A stretch of 64,000 nt of DNA from Nakazawaea peltata (taxonomy: Eukaryota > Ascomycota > Pichiomycetes > Alaninales > Pachysolenaceae). The notes below the pieces were generated by a model. That model was not told the DNA's origin and searched no databases. It saw nothing but the letters and a program-made list of their open reading frames with translations. The stretch spans positions 310,001 through 374,000 of the forward strand of contig BCGQ01000006.1 in assembly GCA_001599355.1 (NCBI GenBank), read 5' to 3'. Each line of letters starts with the position of its first letter. The first letter of the stretch is position 1. The position numbers and the translations under genes were made by a program. Shown here one piece after another: positions 40,103 to 48,560 of the stretch.

Positions 40103-40619
40103 AATCAGAATCTCAATCTTTATCAAATTATATACTCAGAACACAAACTCCGATTCTAATGGTGGTATCTCAACTTCTGCTCTTCTCGGCTCAAAATATT
40201 TTAAACAATGCTCAAATGAGATGAGAAAATCACTTCTTGTTTGTATGGGGAAAAACTGCACGTGCACCGTTCTAGAAGGAGTCTGCAGACAGGAAGATGT
40301 TCAATTGGCTGCAGATGTGGAGATTGGGGTGTTCGATATTGCTGGACAAGAAATACAAAGCGGTACTTGTTCGTGTTAATATTTCGTCTTATCCTTATTC
40401 TCAGTCTCACCCTTGTGCTAATCCTGATCTTCTCATCCCTTCCATCTCTTCATCCCCTTCCTTCTCGCCAATCTTCACTAATCTTTTTCGCTTCGGATTA
40501 ACCGCGCGCTCCTTAGTGAGCCGCGGCCCGCCGCAAATCTGCTTTTCTCATAATACATTTCTTCATAATGTGCTCACTCCAGTCACCTGACCTCGCAGCT
40601 CCTGTATCCCTAAAATTCA
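40103..40619. other. Intergenic region between PPN2 start and the Virilizer-like gene end
   Basis: 517 bp holding the PPN2 promoter. Apart from the candidate small frame at 40221-40379 it contains a pyrimidine-rich stretch at 40382-40490 and a GC-rich patch (AACCGCGCGC, GCCGCGGCCCGCCGC) at 40499-40535. No RNA gene recognised. Confidence 0.45.
40221..40379 (+). CDS. Candidate 52-residue cysteine-containing small protein
   Basis: ATG to TAA frame encoding 52 residues with six Cys (8, 13, 15, 22, 50, 52), including two C-x-C pairs (NCTC and a terminal GTCSC). Such pairs occur in metallothioneins and other metal-binding peptides, but I recognise no family. It lies divergent to PPN2 (118 bp away) in an otherwise empty 517-bp interval. 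The frame also stays open upstream of the ATG without another ATG, so a 5' exon cannot be excluded. It may be chance. Confidence 0.2.
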   Translation: MRKSLLVCMGKNCTCTVLEGVCRQEDVQLAADVEIGVFDIAGQEIQSGTCSC

Positions 40620-42599
40620 TTACGAAGGAAGTCTCCCAAAATCATCGACATGAATACTTTGGGCTCTCGAGGTGTTCAGCCCATGAATATAGTCTTGACC
40701 TTTCATTCCATAACCTGTCAGATTTCCAGTTGAGGACAGATAGTCTTGAGAGTAATTGATTGTATGCCATGCCCTCTGATTAGGACCAAACTGGCTTACC
40801 TCAGCTGACATCTCCTTAGACGAGTCCAGAGACGAATTTAATAGACATTTTTGACATAATTCGAAGATTGCGTTACGTTCTTCTTCTGAAACTGAAGCTG
40901 TTGAGTGTATGTCGTCGAGTTGCACATTGTAGAGGTCACTTATAGTTGATGCTACTTCATTGGAGGGTGAAAACTGTAATAGATCCTCCAAAATATGTTT
41001 ACAAATCTCATTCTCACTTATACACTTCGTGATGGTCTCGTTCTGACCTAGAAATGTCAAAAATTCAAACACGATTTTAACATACCCCATTTCCTGTCTA
41101 CAACAGTTTTTCAAAAGCTGTAAAAGACAACTTATTGAAATCGGACCATGGCTCTTTAATAAAGTTTCTAAGACTTTGATTACTCCACATTTCAATTCAT
41201 GGGCAATCAATAGATAATTAAGGTTGTTATCTTTCAAAAATACTTCCTCTGCAATATTAGAGACCACCATATTTGAAATTAATGACGAAATTATAACTCT
41301 GACATACTGCTCAGAAAGTTTAAACCTTAAAGAAGGAGATGTTTTCTCTACACCATCTCCAGAAGACAAAGCTATGTAATTTAATACAGACCCAAGAATC
41401 TTCATTACATGACTTAAGCATAAAATCAGTGTGTTGCTACGACGAGTCTCTCTCTTTTTCTCAATCAATTCATACAAAGACCTAGATTTTGTGATGGTTG
41501 GAGGCCTATGATATTCAAATGGGGTTTTGAGTACTTCGAGATATTGAACAGAATCTTTACCTCTCTGCTTCAAATATACAGCAGATATATCGTAGGAGCA
41601 ATAAGCCAAAAGTACTGGGAAACATAAAGTTGAAGAACTTGAAAATTGCATAAGTGATAAGAAATCTTTACTTGATTCTAGTGATGTGTTTAGATCGAAT
41701 AAAAACTCCTCTAAATACTGTAACACATTCGGATTCAGTTTTATTTCAATCTCTGGAATATCTAAAATCTCATTCAATAAAAGGAATCCTCTAGAGAATA
41801 CATCTTTGTTCCGTGAGAAAATTGAACTTGAAGTTGCCTGATATTTAGATAGTTGAAGAGCTTCTAATATCGGCTCTTCTACATGGGCTTTTTGATCTGG
41901 TTCCTTAAGAACTTTAGCTAAGAATACAGGTGCAAAAGACCTGGTGAACTCATCCTCAAAATCTTTCAAAGAAACCTTTGAGGATCTTAGATTTACACTT
42001 TCTTTAATACTATTTAATAACTCCTGATGAAAGGACAGTTTCTCTACTATAAAGTCACATATTTGTTGACTATAATCATCATCTACCAAATCCAGACAAA
42101 ATAATACTGGATATGTGTCGGAATTTTCAAATGACTTGATCAATGAACTCACGGTGAACACCATCTTATATTTCTGCTGTCTTCTAATGCTCAGTAATCT
42201 TGAAGACTCGCTTATGAGCAAGCTGATTACTTTTTCCTGACAATTCGTGAACAAATACCCGTAGCAAACCAAATATATGAAAAAATTCGAAAGAATCACC
42301 TCATTCTTATACTCAAATTGTTGAGATACTTCAATAATACTAACCAATGATTTGAGAATATTGGGGAATATTGAGCTGATATCTGTCGAGTGATATTCTC
42401 CTGATCTGAGCAAATAAAAAATTTGTCTCAACACAAGCATACAGTTTTTGAATCCCTCGATATTAAGACTTTCCGAAGTCAATGATATACTAAGGGCGTT
42501 ACTGCATTTGAGAAGGGCTAAGATCATGAGCTGCTCCTTTTCTGAGGTGTCACCATCTGAAGAGATGATATCGGGCTGAAGTTTTTGGACCGATGACAT
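40620..42599 (-). CDS. Helical-repeat protein with Virilizer-like C-terminal motif (function uncertain)
   Basis: 659 residues, almost entirely predicted helical with hydrophobic heptad-like spacing, as in ARM/HEAT-type proteins; no signal peptide or membrane segment. The only recognisable feature is the extreme C-terminus, NTSRAQSIHVDDF, about 7 residues before the end. From memory this closely resembles NTSRPPSMHVDDF near the C-terminus of human VIRMA (Virilizer), the scaffold of the m6A mRNA methyltransferase complex. S. cerevisiae has a diverged helical Vir1 in its meiotic m6A complex. The assignment is a hypothesis from a short motif; an unrelated ARM-repeat protein is possible. Start ATG at 42599, single exon. 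Confidence 0.35.
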   Translation of the reverse strand: MSSVQKLQPDIISSDGDTSEKEQLMILALLKCSNALSISLTSESLNIEGFKNCMLVLRQIFYLLRSGEYHSTDISSIFPNILKSLVSIIEVSQQFEYKNEVILSNFFIYLVCYGYLFTNCQEKVISLLISESSRLLSIRRQQKYKMVFTVSSLIKSFENSDTYPVLFCLDLVDDDYSQQICDFIVEKLSFHQELLNSIKESVNLRSSKVSLKDFEDEFTRSFAPVFLAKVLKEPDQKAHVEEPILEALQLSKYQATSSSIFSRNKDVFSRGFLLLNEILDIPEIEIKLNPNVLQYLEEFLFDLNTSLESSKDFLSLMQFSSSSTLCFPVLLAYCSYDISAVYLKQRGKDSVQYLEVLKTPFEYHRPPTITKSRSLYELIEKKRETRRSNTLILCLSHVMKILGSVLNYIALSSGDGVEKTSPSLRFKLSEQYVRVIISSLISNMVVSNIAEEVFLKDNNLNYLLIAHELKCGVIKVLETLLKSHGPISISCLLQLLKNCCRQEMGYVKIVFEFLTFLGQNETITKCISENEICKHILEDLLQFSPSNEVASTISDLYNVQLDDIHSTASVSEEERNAIFELCQKCLLNSSLDSSKEMSAEVSQFGPNQRAWHTINYSQDYLSSTGNLTGYGMKGQDYIHGLNTSRAQSIHVDDFGRLPS

Positions 42600-42730
42600 T
42601 CTGATGGAATAGATAGAATTGATGGAAATAATAAGGTGATGGTTTTGAGTGGACTTTGGTCGTTTACAACTACCCCTACTAATAGCCTGACTATTAGATC
42701 TTTCCGAAGAGCTAACCCCTTTCTGAAGTG

Positions 42731-42769
42731 AAAAAAATTAAAAAAAAATGTAAAAAATAAAAAATAAAA
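42731..42769 (-). terminator. Pol III terminator of tRNA-Val
   Basis: Consecutive A-runs on the plus strand, hence T-runs on the tRNA strand, beginning a few bases past the tRNA 3' end; typical RNA polymerase III termination signal. Confidence 0.75.
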
Positions 42770-42772
42770 GAG

Positions 42773-42846
42773 TGATTTCGCCCAGGATCGAACTGGGGAC
42801 CTTCTGCGTGTTAAGCAGATGCCATGACCAACTAGACCACGAAACC
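42773..42846 (-). tRNA. tRNA-Val (anticodon AAC)
   Basis: 74-nt intronless tRNA on the minus strand. The acceptor stem GGTTTCG pairs with CGAAATC, and the discriminator base is A. The D-arm contains the A-box-like GGTCTAGTTGG. The anticodon stem TCTGC/GCAGA encloses TTAACAC with anticodon AAC at 42812-42810. The T-arm CCCAGTTCGATCCTGGG is the B box. It is nearly identical to S. cerevisiae tRNA-Val(AAC). CCA is not encoded. A run of several T-tracts on the transcribed strand follows at once (plus-strand A-runs 42731-42769) and serves as Pol III terminator. It is not the CUG-decoding tRNA. Confidence 0.97.
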
Positions 42847-43322
42847 ATTCTTAAGAAAAGTATTTGGAATGTTTATATATGATGAGATGGATATTATTTA
42901 GGGTGATTAGGATTGAATTATTGGGGTAGTTTGAAGAAGATCAGAGAGGTCTTTTAGGCAAAGAGAGCGATGAGCTTATTAGAGAGTAATTAGTTGTTCA
43001 GGCGAATTGTTTGATTAGGAGTAATAAATCATTGAGTTCCTCTTATAAGTCATTTAAAATGATATATAAATTTTATATGTAAAATCATGGATTACGCTTA
43101 ATGAAGATTGATGAAGTGATACTTTTGAGTCAAATTCTGAGGTAATAGATAATCATTTAGAACGCATTGAATCTACCTATAGCGAATTTCCCTTGTCATA
43201 TTTGTTCCCCCCTACATCACCTTCTCCCATTAATTCACCTCTTCATATTTAGCATATTTTAACATATTTTACATATTTTTCTTATCACCAGATCGATCCA
43301 CTGATAAATTATCGCCAGAACA

Positions 43323-44015
43323 ATGAGTCAATTCAAACCAGCATTGATTATTGTGGACTTACAAGAAGATTTCCTTCCACCTGGAGGATCATTAGCAGTC
43401 AAAGAAGGTCGTGATACTATTCCGAAGATTATCGAAACGTTGAATAATCATAAATGGAGTAAGGTGATTGTGACTCAAGATTGGCACCCATCTAATCACA
43501 TTTCATTTGCATCAAATCATCAGGGCAAAAAGCCATTTGAGACAATTTCATTGACAAATCCAGGTACAGAATCCAGCGAAGAGACGAAATTACAAACTTT
43601 ATGGCCAGACCATTGTGTTCAAGGCACTAAGGGAGCCGATTTAGCTGAAGAATTCATTCCAGTATGGGAAAAATTCAAGGCAGACTCGGGAATCTCTACA
43701 AATGTAGTTAAGAAAGGCTATTTAGAGGATCGAGAATATTATTCATGTTTCCAAGATGTCTGGAAGGGTCATAAAACGGAATGTGATTCGATTTTGAAAG
43801 AGTCTGAAATCACTCATGTTTTTGTTTGTGGACTTGCCTATGATTTCTGCGTCTTCAATTCCGCAGCTGATAGTAGCAGATTAGGATATAAGACTTATGT
43901 GATTAAGGATTGTTGTAGGAGTGTTGATTTTGAGAATGTTGAGAAGGCGGATGAGGAGTTCAAGGCCGCAGGGGTTGAGATTATTAGTAGTGAATCCGAG
44001 GAGTTGAATTTTTGA
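43323..44015 (+). CDS. PNC1: Nicotinamidase Pnc1
   Basis: Hydrolyses nicotinamide to nicotinic acid and ammonia in the NAD+ salvage pathway, also relieving nicotinamide inhibition of sirtuins. 230 residues (216 in S. cerevisiae). The catalytic triad is present: Asp12 in IIVDLQEDF, Lys in VVKKGYLEDREYYSCF, and Cys in GLAYDFCVF. Metal-binding residues appear in TQDWHPSNHISFAS (Asp, His, His). LWPDHCVQGTKGA is the family's substrate-loop motif. ATG at 43323. A repeat-rich 3' region separates it from ENP2. Confidence 0.95.
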   Translation: MSQFKPALIIVDLQEDFLPPGGSLAVKEGRDTIPKIIETLNNHKWSKVIVTQDWHPSNHISFASNHQGKKPFETISLTNPGTESSEETKLQTLWPDHCVQGTKGADLAEEFIPVWEKFKADSGISTNVVKKGYLEDREYYSCFQDVWKGHKTECDSILKESEITHVFVCGLAYDFCVFNSAADSSRLGYKTYVIKDCCRSVDFENVEKADEEFKAAGVEIISSESEELNF

Positions 44016-44086
44016 TGAGATGATGATATGGTAAGGAGGGGGAAATTTAGTGATGTGGAAGAATATGAAGATGTAGGGAAATTTAT

Positions 44087-44255
44087 AGGAAAATACAGAA
44101 GAAAATACATAGTGAAGATACATAAGAAAATACAAGAAAATACATAGGAAAATACATAGGAAAATACATAGTTAAAATGTAGGAAAATTTATAGGGAATG
44201 TATAGGGGAATGTATAGGGAAATGTATGGGAAAATATATAGGGAAATATATAGAG
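44087..44255 (+). repeat. Degenerate tandem repeat, 11-13-bp units
   Basis: About 14 imperfect copies of a GGAAAATACATA-type unit that drifts into GGGAATGTATAG variants toward the right end. It lies just past PNC1, probably in or beyond its 3' UTR. Simple-sequence expansion; no coding potential. Confidence 0.7.
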
Positions 44256-44293
44256 ATGGAGTAGAATTTAGTAGGATGGAGTATAGGAAGATG

Positions 44294-44315
44294 ATAGGAG
44301 GGAACTCCCTCCTAT
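44294..44315. repeat. Perfect 10-bp inverted repeat
   Basis: ATAGGAGGGA and its exact reverse complement TCCCTCCTAT are separated by 2 bp, between PNC1 and ENP2. It could form a hairpin in RNA (possible terminator or processing signal) but may be chance in this purine/pyrimidine-biased stretch. Confidence 0.4.
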
Positions 44316-44452
44316 ATTCTGCCTGTACTATATTGCATACCACTATCATTGCCCTACTCGATACTGCCCTCCTTGATTCTGCCCTCCTCCATACTCCCCT
44401 TCTAGATACTTCCTTCTCCATTATTAATAATCCGCTCACCTCATCCCATCGC

Positions 44453-44494
44453 GCGATGAAAATTTTAATCTAAAAATTTTACCTAAAAATTTTT
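44453..44494 (+). promoter_or_regulatory. PAC-like and RRPE-like ribosome-biogenesis promoter elements of ENP2
   Basis: GCGATGA at 44453-44459 matches the PAC element (GCGATGAG) except its last base. AAAAATTTT at 44472-44480 and AAAAATTTTT at 44485-44494 match RRPE. The order and 10-30-bp spacing within 115 bp of the ATG are typical of yeast ribosome-biogenesis genes, which fits the ENP2 product. Confidence 0.6.
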
Positions 44495-44510
44495 CTTAAC
44501 AGAGTAGAGT

Positions 44511-44555
44511 AGTCAGTGTCAGTGTCAGTCAGTGAGTCAGTGTCAGTCAGTCACT
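44511..44555 (+). repeat. GTCAGT-type microsatellite in ENP2 leader
   Basis: Short units GTCAGT/GTCA/GAGTCA repeated about eight times just upstream of the ENP2 ATG. In the upstream open frame it would encode a Ser-Val repeat, but no ATG precedes it, so it is read as 5' leader. Confidence 0.6.
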
Positions 44556-44566
44556 ATAGTGTCATC

Positions 44567-46675
44567 ATGGTATTGAAATCAACTTCCGCTGGTGGAGTCT
44601 CCGTTTATCAAGTCTCAGGAACAAACGCCTCCAGATCTTTACCCGACTGGATCGCCAAAAAACGTAAGAAGGCGTTAAAGAACGACCTCGATTATCAGAA
44701 CAGAGTCGAATTGATCCAAGATTTCGAATTCAGTGAAGCCTCCAACAAGATCAAGATCACCCCAGACGGTCAATATGCCATGGCAACAGGTACTTACAAA
44801 CCTCAAATCCACGTGTACGATTTCAGTAATTTGTCATTGAAGTTTGAGAGACATACCGATTGTGAGAATGTCGATTTCATAGTTTTATCGAATGACTGGT
44901 CGAAATCGGTCCATTTACAAAACGACAGGTCGATTCAATTCCAGGCCAGAGGAGGGGTCCATTACGCTACAAGGATCCCCAAATTCGGTAGAACCATGTC
45001 TTATAATGCTCTGAATTGTGATCTTTATTTGGGAGCCGCGGGAAATGAGTTGTATAGGTTGAATTTGGACCAAGGAAGGTTCTTACAACCATTGGAATTG
45101 GATACCGAGTTGGGTTGTAACAGTTTAGATATCAATAAGGTTCATAATTTGATCGGTGCTGGATTGGAGGATGGAACTGTGGAGTTTTTCGACCCAAGAA
45201 GTAGACAAAGAGTGGCCAAATTGCAGATCAACGAGACTCAACTGTTCCAAGGAAGTCCCGAGATCACCTCTGTAGCATTTAGAAACGATGGTTTGAATTT
45301 CGCATGTGGAACTTCCACTGGTAAATCGTTGATTTACGACTTGAGAAATCCTACACCATTGATCAATAAAGATCAAGGGTATGGGTTCCCGGTGAAGAAG
45401 ATCTTGTGGATCGACGAGAATAGCTCGGACTCGAATAAGATCTTGACCTCTGACAAGAGAATCGCTAAGATCTGGAGTAGATACGATGGTACTCCATACA
45501 CATCGATGGAGCCAAGTGTAGATATTAATGACATTGAGTATTGTAAAGAGTCGGGATTATTCTTCATGCTGAACGAGGGAATGCCAATGCATACTTATTA
45601 CGTACCCAACTTGGGTCCGGCACCGAAATGGTGTTCTTTCTTGGACAATCTTACCGAGGAATTGGAAGAGAAACCGTCCGATACTATTTATTCGAATTAC
45701 AAGTTCATTACTCGTCAAGAGGTTGCGAAATTGAACTTGAGTCATTTGGTTGGGTCCAAGGTATTGCGGTCGTATATGCATGGGTTCTTTATTGATAATG
45801 AGTTGTACGATAAGGTGAACTTGATTGCCAATCCTAACTCTTATAGAGATCAAAGAGAACGTGAGATTCAAAAGAGGATCCAAGAAGAGAGAGAGTCGAG
45901 AATTAGATCGACTGGAGCTCTTAAGAACACTAAAGTCAAGGTCAATAAGGATTTGGCTACTAAATTGCATGAGAAATCGGCTTCTCAAGCTGAAGAAATC
46001 ATTAATGATGATCGTTTCAAGGAGATGTTTGAGAATCCTGATTTCCTGATCGATACTGAGTCTCATGAGTATAAACAATTGAATCCAGTTCTGTCGACTA
46101 AGGATATTGAGAGTTCACGTCCACGAGGTAAGACTCTGGCCGAGGAATCGGATGATGAAAGAATGGAGGTGAATGATAAGAGAGGAATGTTTAGTGACAG
46201 TGAATCTGAGTCTGAATCTGAAGAAGAAGAAGCTCTGGAATCTGAAGAAGAGTCCGATGACGAAACTAAACAACTTCAAAAGCTGAAGATCCAGAAACAA
46301 CTTCTGAAAGAACGTAGAAAGAAACAAATCCAACAAGAGACCGACCAATTCCTTGCTAATATGAAACCTGTGGATCCCCTGAGTCTCGAGTCGTCCAATT
46401 CCACTAAACGTGATAAGCAATTGGTGTCATTTGGTAGTCAGGTGAAGAAGATCAGTAAAGTATCGAAGGCTGAACTGCAAAGAAGAGCCGACACGAGGGT
46501 TCATAAGAACGCTAAAGGTGAGCTGGAGATGACGTTTGTGCCATCGGGAAAGAAACCAGTCAGAAAGCAAGTTCAATTCGACGACGACGACGAGCCAAAG
46601 AAGGACAATGGACGTTCCAGACAAAGATTCGAGGGAAGAAGAAGAGCTAGTAAGAATGCTTTTAGGGGAATGTAA
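44567..46675 (+). CDS. ENP2: Nucleolar 40S-biogenesis WD-repeat protein Enp2
   Basis: Component of 90S pre-ribosomes required for 18S rRNA processing. 702 residues (707 in S. cerevisiae). The start MVLKSTSAGGVSVYQVSG and SLPDWIAKKRKKALK match the family N-terminus. A beta-propeller spans about residues 35-350 (FEFSEASNKIKITPDGQYAM, FGRTMSYNALNCDLYLGAAG, GTVEFFDPRSRQRVA, DWSKSVHLQNDRSI). The NUC153-like segment FEDPEF-equivalent is DDRFKEMFENPDFLID near 485. The C-terminus is acidic, then basic and nucleolar (RRKKQIQQE, GRRRASKNAFRG). The frame extends to a GTG; the ATG at 44567 is used because conservation begins there. Convergent with LSB3, 45 bp apart. Confidence 0.93.
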   Translation: MVLKSTSAGGVSVYQVSGTNASRSLPDWIAKKRKKALKNDLDYQNRVELIQDFEFSEASNKIKITPDGQYAMATGTYKPQIHVYDFSNLSLKFERHTDCENVDFIVLSNDWSKSVHLQNDRSIQFQARGGVHYATRIPKFGRTMSYNALNCDLYLGAAGNELYRLNLDQGRFLQPLELDTELGCNSLDINKVHNLIGAGLEDGTVEFFDPRSRQRVAKLQINETQLFQGSPEITSVAFRNDGLNFACGTSTGKSLIYDLRNPTPLINKDQGYGFPVKKILWIDENSSDSNKILTSDKRIAKIWSRYDGTPYTSMEPSVDINDIEYCKESGLFFMLNEGMPMHTYYVPNLGPAPKWCSFLDNLTEELEEKPSDTIYSNYKFITRQEVAKLNLSHLVGSKVLRSYMHGFFIDNELYDKVNLIANPNSYRDQREREIQKRIQEERESRIRSTGALKNTKVKVNKDLATKLHEKSASQAEEIINDDRFKEMFENPDFLIDTESHEYKQLNPVLSTKDIESSRPRGKTLAEESDDERMEVNDKRGMFSDSESESESEEEEALESEEESDDETKQLQKLKIQKQLLKERRKKQIQQETDQFLANMKPVDPLSLESSNSTKRDKQLVSFGSQVKKISKVSKAELQRRADTRVHKNAKGELEMTFVPSGKKPVRKQVQFDDDDEPKKDNGRSRQRFEGRRRASKNAFRGM

Positions 46676-46720
46676 AAGTCTACAGCAGTCAATGATCTAT
46701 ATAATACAATAAATCCATAC

Positions 46721-47998
46721 TTAGTTCAATTTAACATAGTTAGCTGGGAAGATACCTTCCTTTCCGTTGAGTCTTCCGGTCCACCAATCGTCGGTGCTGT
46801 CGGATTTCTGGATGATCGTGAGCACTTCACCCTTCTTGAAACCCAAATCTCCTGGCTGCTGAGCATCGAAAGTGAACAAAGCTGTAGCAGTATTTGGTTT
46901 TGGAGCCAGAACAGGTGGAGAAGGAGCAGTACGTCTGGAGGACGACCCGTTCGAGTTCCCAAACGACGGCTTATCGGATGATGGTCTATAAGGTTTACCG
47001 TTCAAGCTGGAGTTTCTCATTCTACTGGACAATCCGGCTTCGTAGTCATCGTCATCGCTATAATTACTGGTTCTTCTGGTGTTATAAGATCTATCGTAGA
47101 TATCGTCTTCCCAGGAGGTTGGTTTGGCCGGTTTTTTCGAAGCCGAAGGTCTACTGGATCTACGAGATGAATAATAATCGTCGTCGTCGTCGTCTTCTTC
47201 ACTCAAATCATCGTATCTTCTAGAAGAACGACTTCCACCGAATCTGGATCTTCTTGGAGATTCATGAAGAGAGGAGCCGTCGGAACTGAATCTCGATGGC
47301 ATATCGTCGTAATCATCGTCACTATATCCATCTTGATCAGCATTAGCATTGAAAGCTTTGGATTCCAAGACTCTGAACAAAGGTTCACAAGCTGGAGGAG
47401 GTCTAACTTTACCGGCTAAAATGTAACGAGCTTTACAGTTGTCACCGTAGAACTTTCTGTTGGCTTCTCTTCTTTCCAAGATGGCAGAACCTTCTAAAGA
47501 GACACCGGCGAACAAACCTTTGGTCTTTGAGTAGGCAAAGATTGGGGCGACGGCTTTTAAAGAGGCACTTCCGGCCAGTTCGGCGTTCCTACCAAGTGGG
47601 CCGGCAGCAACGGAGATATTACCACCCAAAGTGACGGAACCAAGTTGGGAGAACGATCTGACAGCGTCGTCAGTGTTCAAAATGAAAACGAAATCGGTCA
47701 ATTCAGCACCGATTTGACCACCGACACCGGCACCAGCGGTAACGATGGCGGATGGGGCCGACCACGATCCGTCGGGAAGTCTGGCCACAACGACACCCGA
47801 ACCGGCTCTTCCACTGAAAAGGAAACCGGCCTTTAACACGGTGATGATGGCCAAACCTTTGGCGTTCCGTAAGACTTCGAGAGGGATGACTCTGTCGGGA
47901 CCCAATGCCTGGTTGGGCTTGACAAACGAGGTCAACACTTTGGCTGCTTTTTTACATTCGGCTTTCAATCCTAAAGGGACTGGATTGTTGATACCCAT
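46721..47998 (-). CDS. LSB3: Actin-patch SYLF-SH3 protein Lsb3/Ysc84
   Basis: Binds and bundles actin and interacts with Las17 (WASP) at endocytic sites. 425 residues (Lsb3 451, Ysc84 468). The SYLF/Ysc84 domain is residues 1-220, starting MGINNPVPLGLKAECKKAAK and containing AGFLFSGRAGSGVVVARLPD and ERREANRKFYGDNC. A long acidic and Arg/Ser-rich linker follows. The C-terminal SH3 domain is about 370-425 with ALFTFDAQQPGDLGF, DDWWTGRLNG and GIFPANYVKLN. S. cerevisiae YSC84 has an intron near its start; none is needed here. The frame runs 109 codons upstream without family similarity, so I use the ATG at 47998. Confidence 0.92.
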   Translation of the reverse strand: MGINNPVPLGLKAECKKAAKVLTSFVKPNQALGPDRVIPLEVLRNAKGLAIITVLKAGFLFSGRAGSGVVVARLPDGSWSAPSAIVTAGAGVGGQIGAELTDFVFILNTDDAVRSFSQLGSVTLGGNISVAAGPLGRNAELAGSASLKAVAPIFAYSKTKGLFAGVSLEGSAILERREANRKFYGDNCKARYILAGKVRPPPACEPLFRVLESKAFNANADQDGYSDDDYDDMPSRFSSDGSSLHESPRRSRFGGSRSSRRYDDLSEEDDDDDDYYSSRRSSRPSASKKPAKPTSWEDDIYDRSYNTRRTSNYSDDDDYEAGLSSRMRNSSLNGKPYRPSSDKPSFGNSNGSSSRRTAPSPPVLAPKPNTATALFTFDAQQPGDLGFKKGEVLTIIQKSDSTDDWWTGRLNGKEGIFPANYVKLN

Positions 47999-48560
47999 GG
48001 TGACGAGTTGGAGAGGTGGATGGGTGCGATCTGAATAGCAGTGATCTGAATAGATTCGATCAATTGATGGAGTGACTTTTGGTCTGGGTGGAGCGCAGTG
48101 CGACACAATTTTCTGTCTGCGGGTAATTTTTGATAAAGGCAGGGACAGTGGGAGCGGAAACGGAAGGGCAAAAGACGGGGCAATGACAGAAAAGGAGAGG
48201 GAGTGACTGGGATTCACAGGACAGGGGCAATGCCAAGGAGGAGGGGGATTAGTAATTCTGTACGGGGGGCGTCGGGTTAGAGAGTACAGGGGTAGATTGA
48301 TTGTATTTAGATAGGGATAGTACATGGTGTCAATGGCTAGTTGTGGACTATCCGTTCTTACGTCATCATCGGTCCTAAGAGGAATAGGTTAAGTAAAGTC
48401 GTGTATAAAAATCTAATTTTCATATTATTATCAGCTCTGGAAAGTTGTGCCCTGCTGTGCTCTGCCCATCGGCCTGCCTCTGATAAATTAGGTTTCACTG
48501 ACTACTGACTGCTGCTCACTGCCACTGCCACCGCTCACTGCCACTGCCACTGCGACCACA
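47999..48560. other. Divergent intergenic region LSB3/DUF1776 gene with CACTGC repeat
   Basis: 562 bp holding two promoters. Near the right end, 48515-48553, CACTGC/CACTGCCAC units are repeated about six times just before the start of the DUF1776 gene. No other feature is recognised. Confidence 0.5.

Larger units (their letters stand above)
42600..43322. other. Intergenic region with tRNA-Val and PNC1 promoter
   Basis: 723 bp. Apart from the tRNA gene and its A/T-rich flank, the part 42850-43322 is AT-rich and contains the PNC1 promoter. A repeated TTTAACATATTTTACATATTT stretch near 43255-43278 is simple sequence. Nothing else recognised. Confidence 0.5.

Noticed and set aside
42773-42846. 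The tRNA in this window as the CUG-reading tRNA
   Set aside because: Its anticodon is AAC and the sequence is almost identical to S. cerevisiae tRNA-Val; the tRNA-CAG must lie elsewhere.
45557-46078. 173-codon open frame antisense to ENP2
   Set aside because: Shadow of the ENP2 coding sequence; no motif, composition is the complement of a charged helical region.
46721-48325. Longer 534-residue form of LSB3
   Set aside because: Upstream 109 codons are Pro/Ser-rich, dissimilar to the family, and begin without support; the conserved MGINNP start is at 47998.
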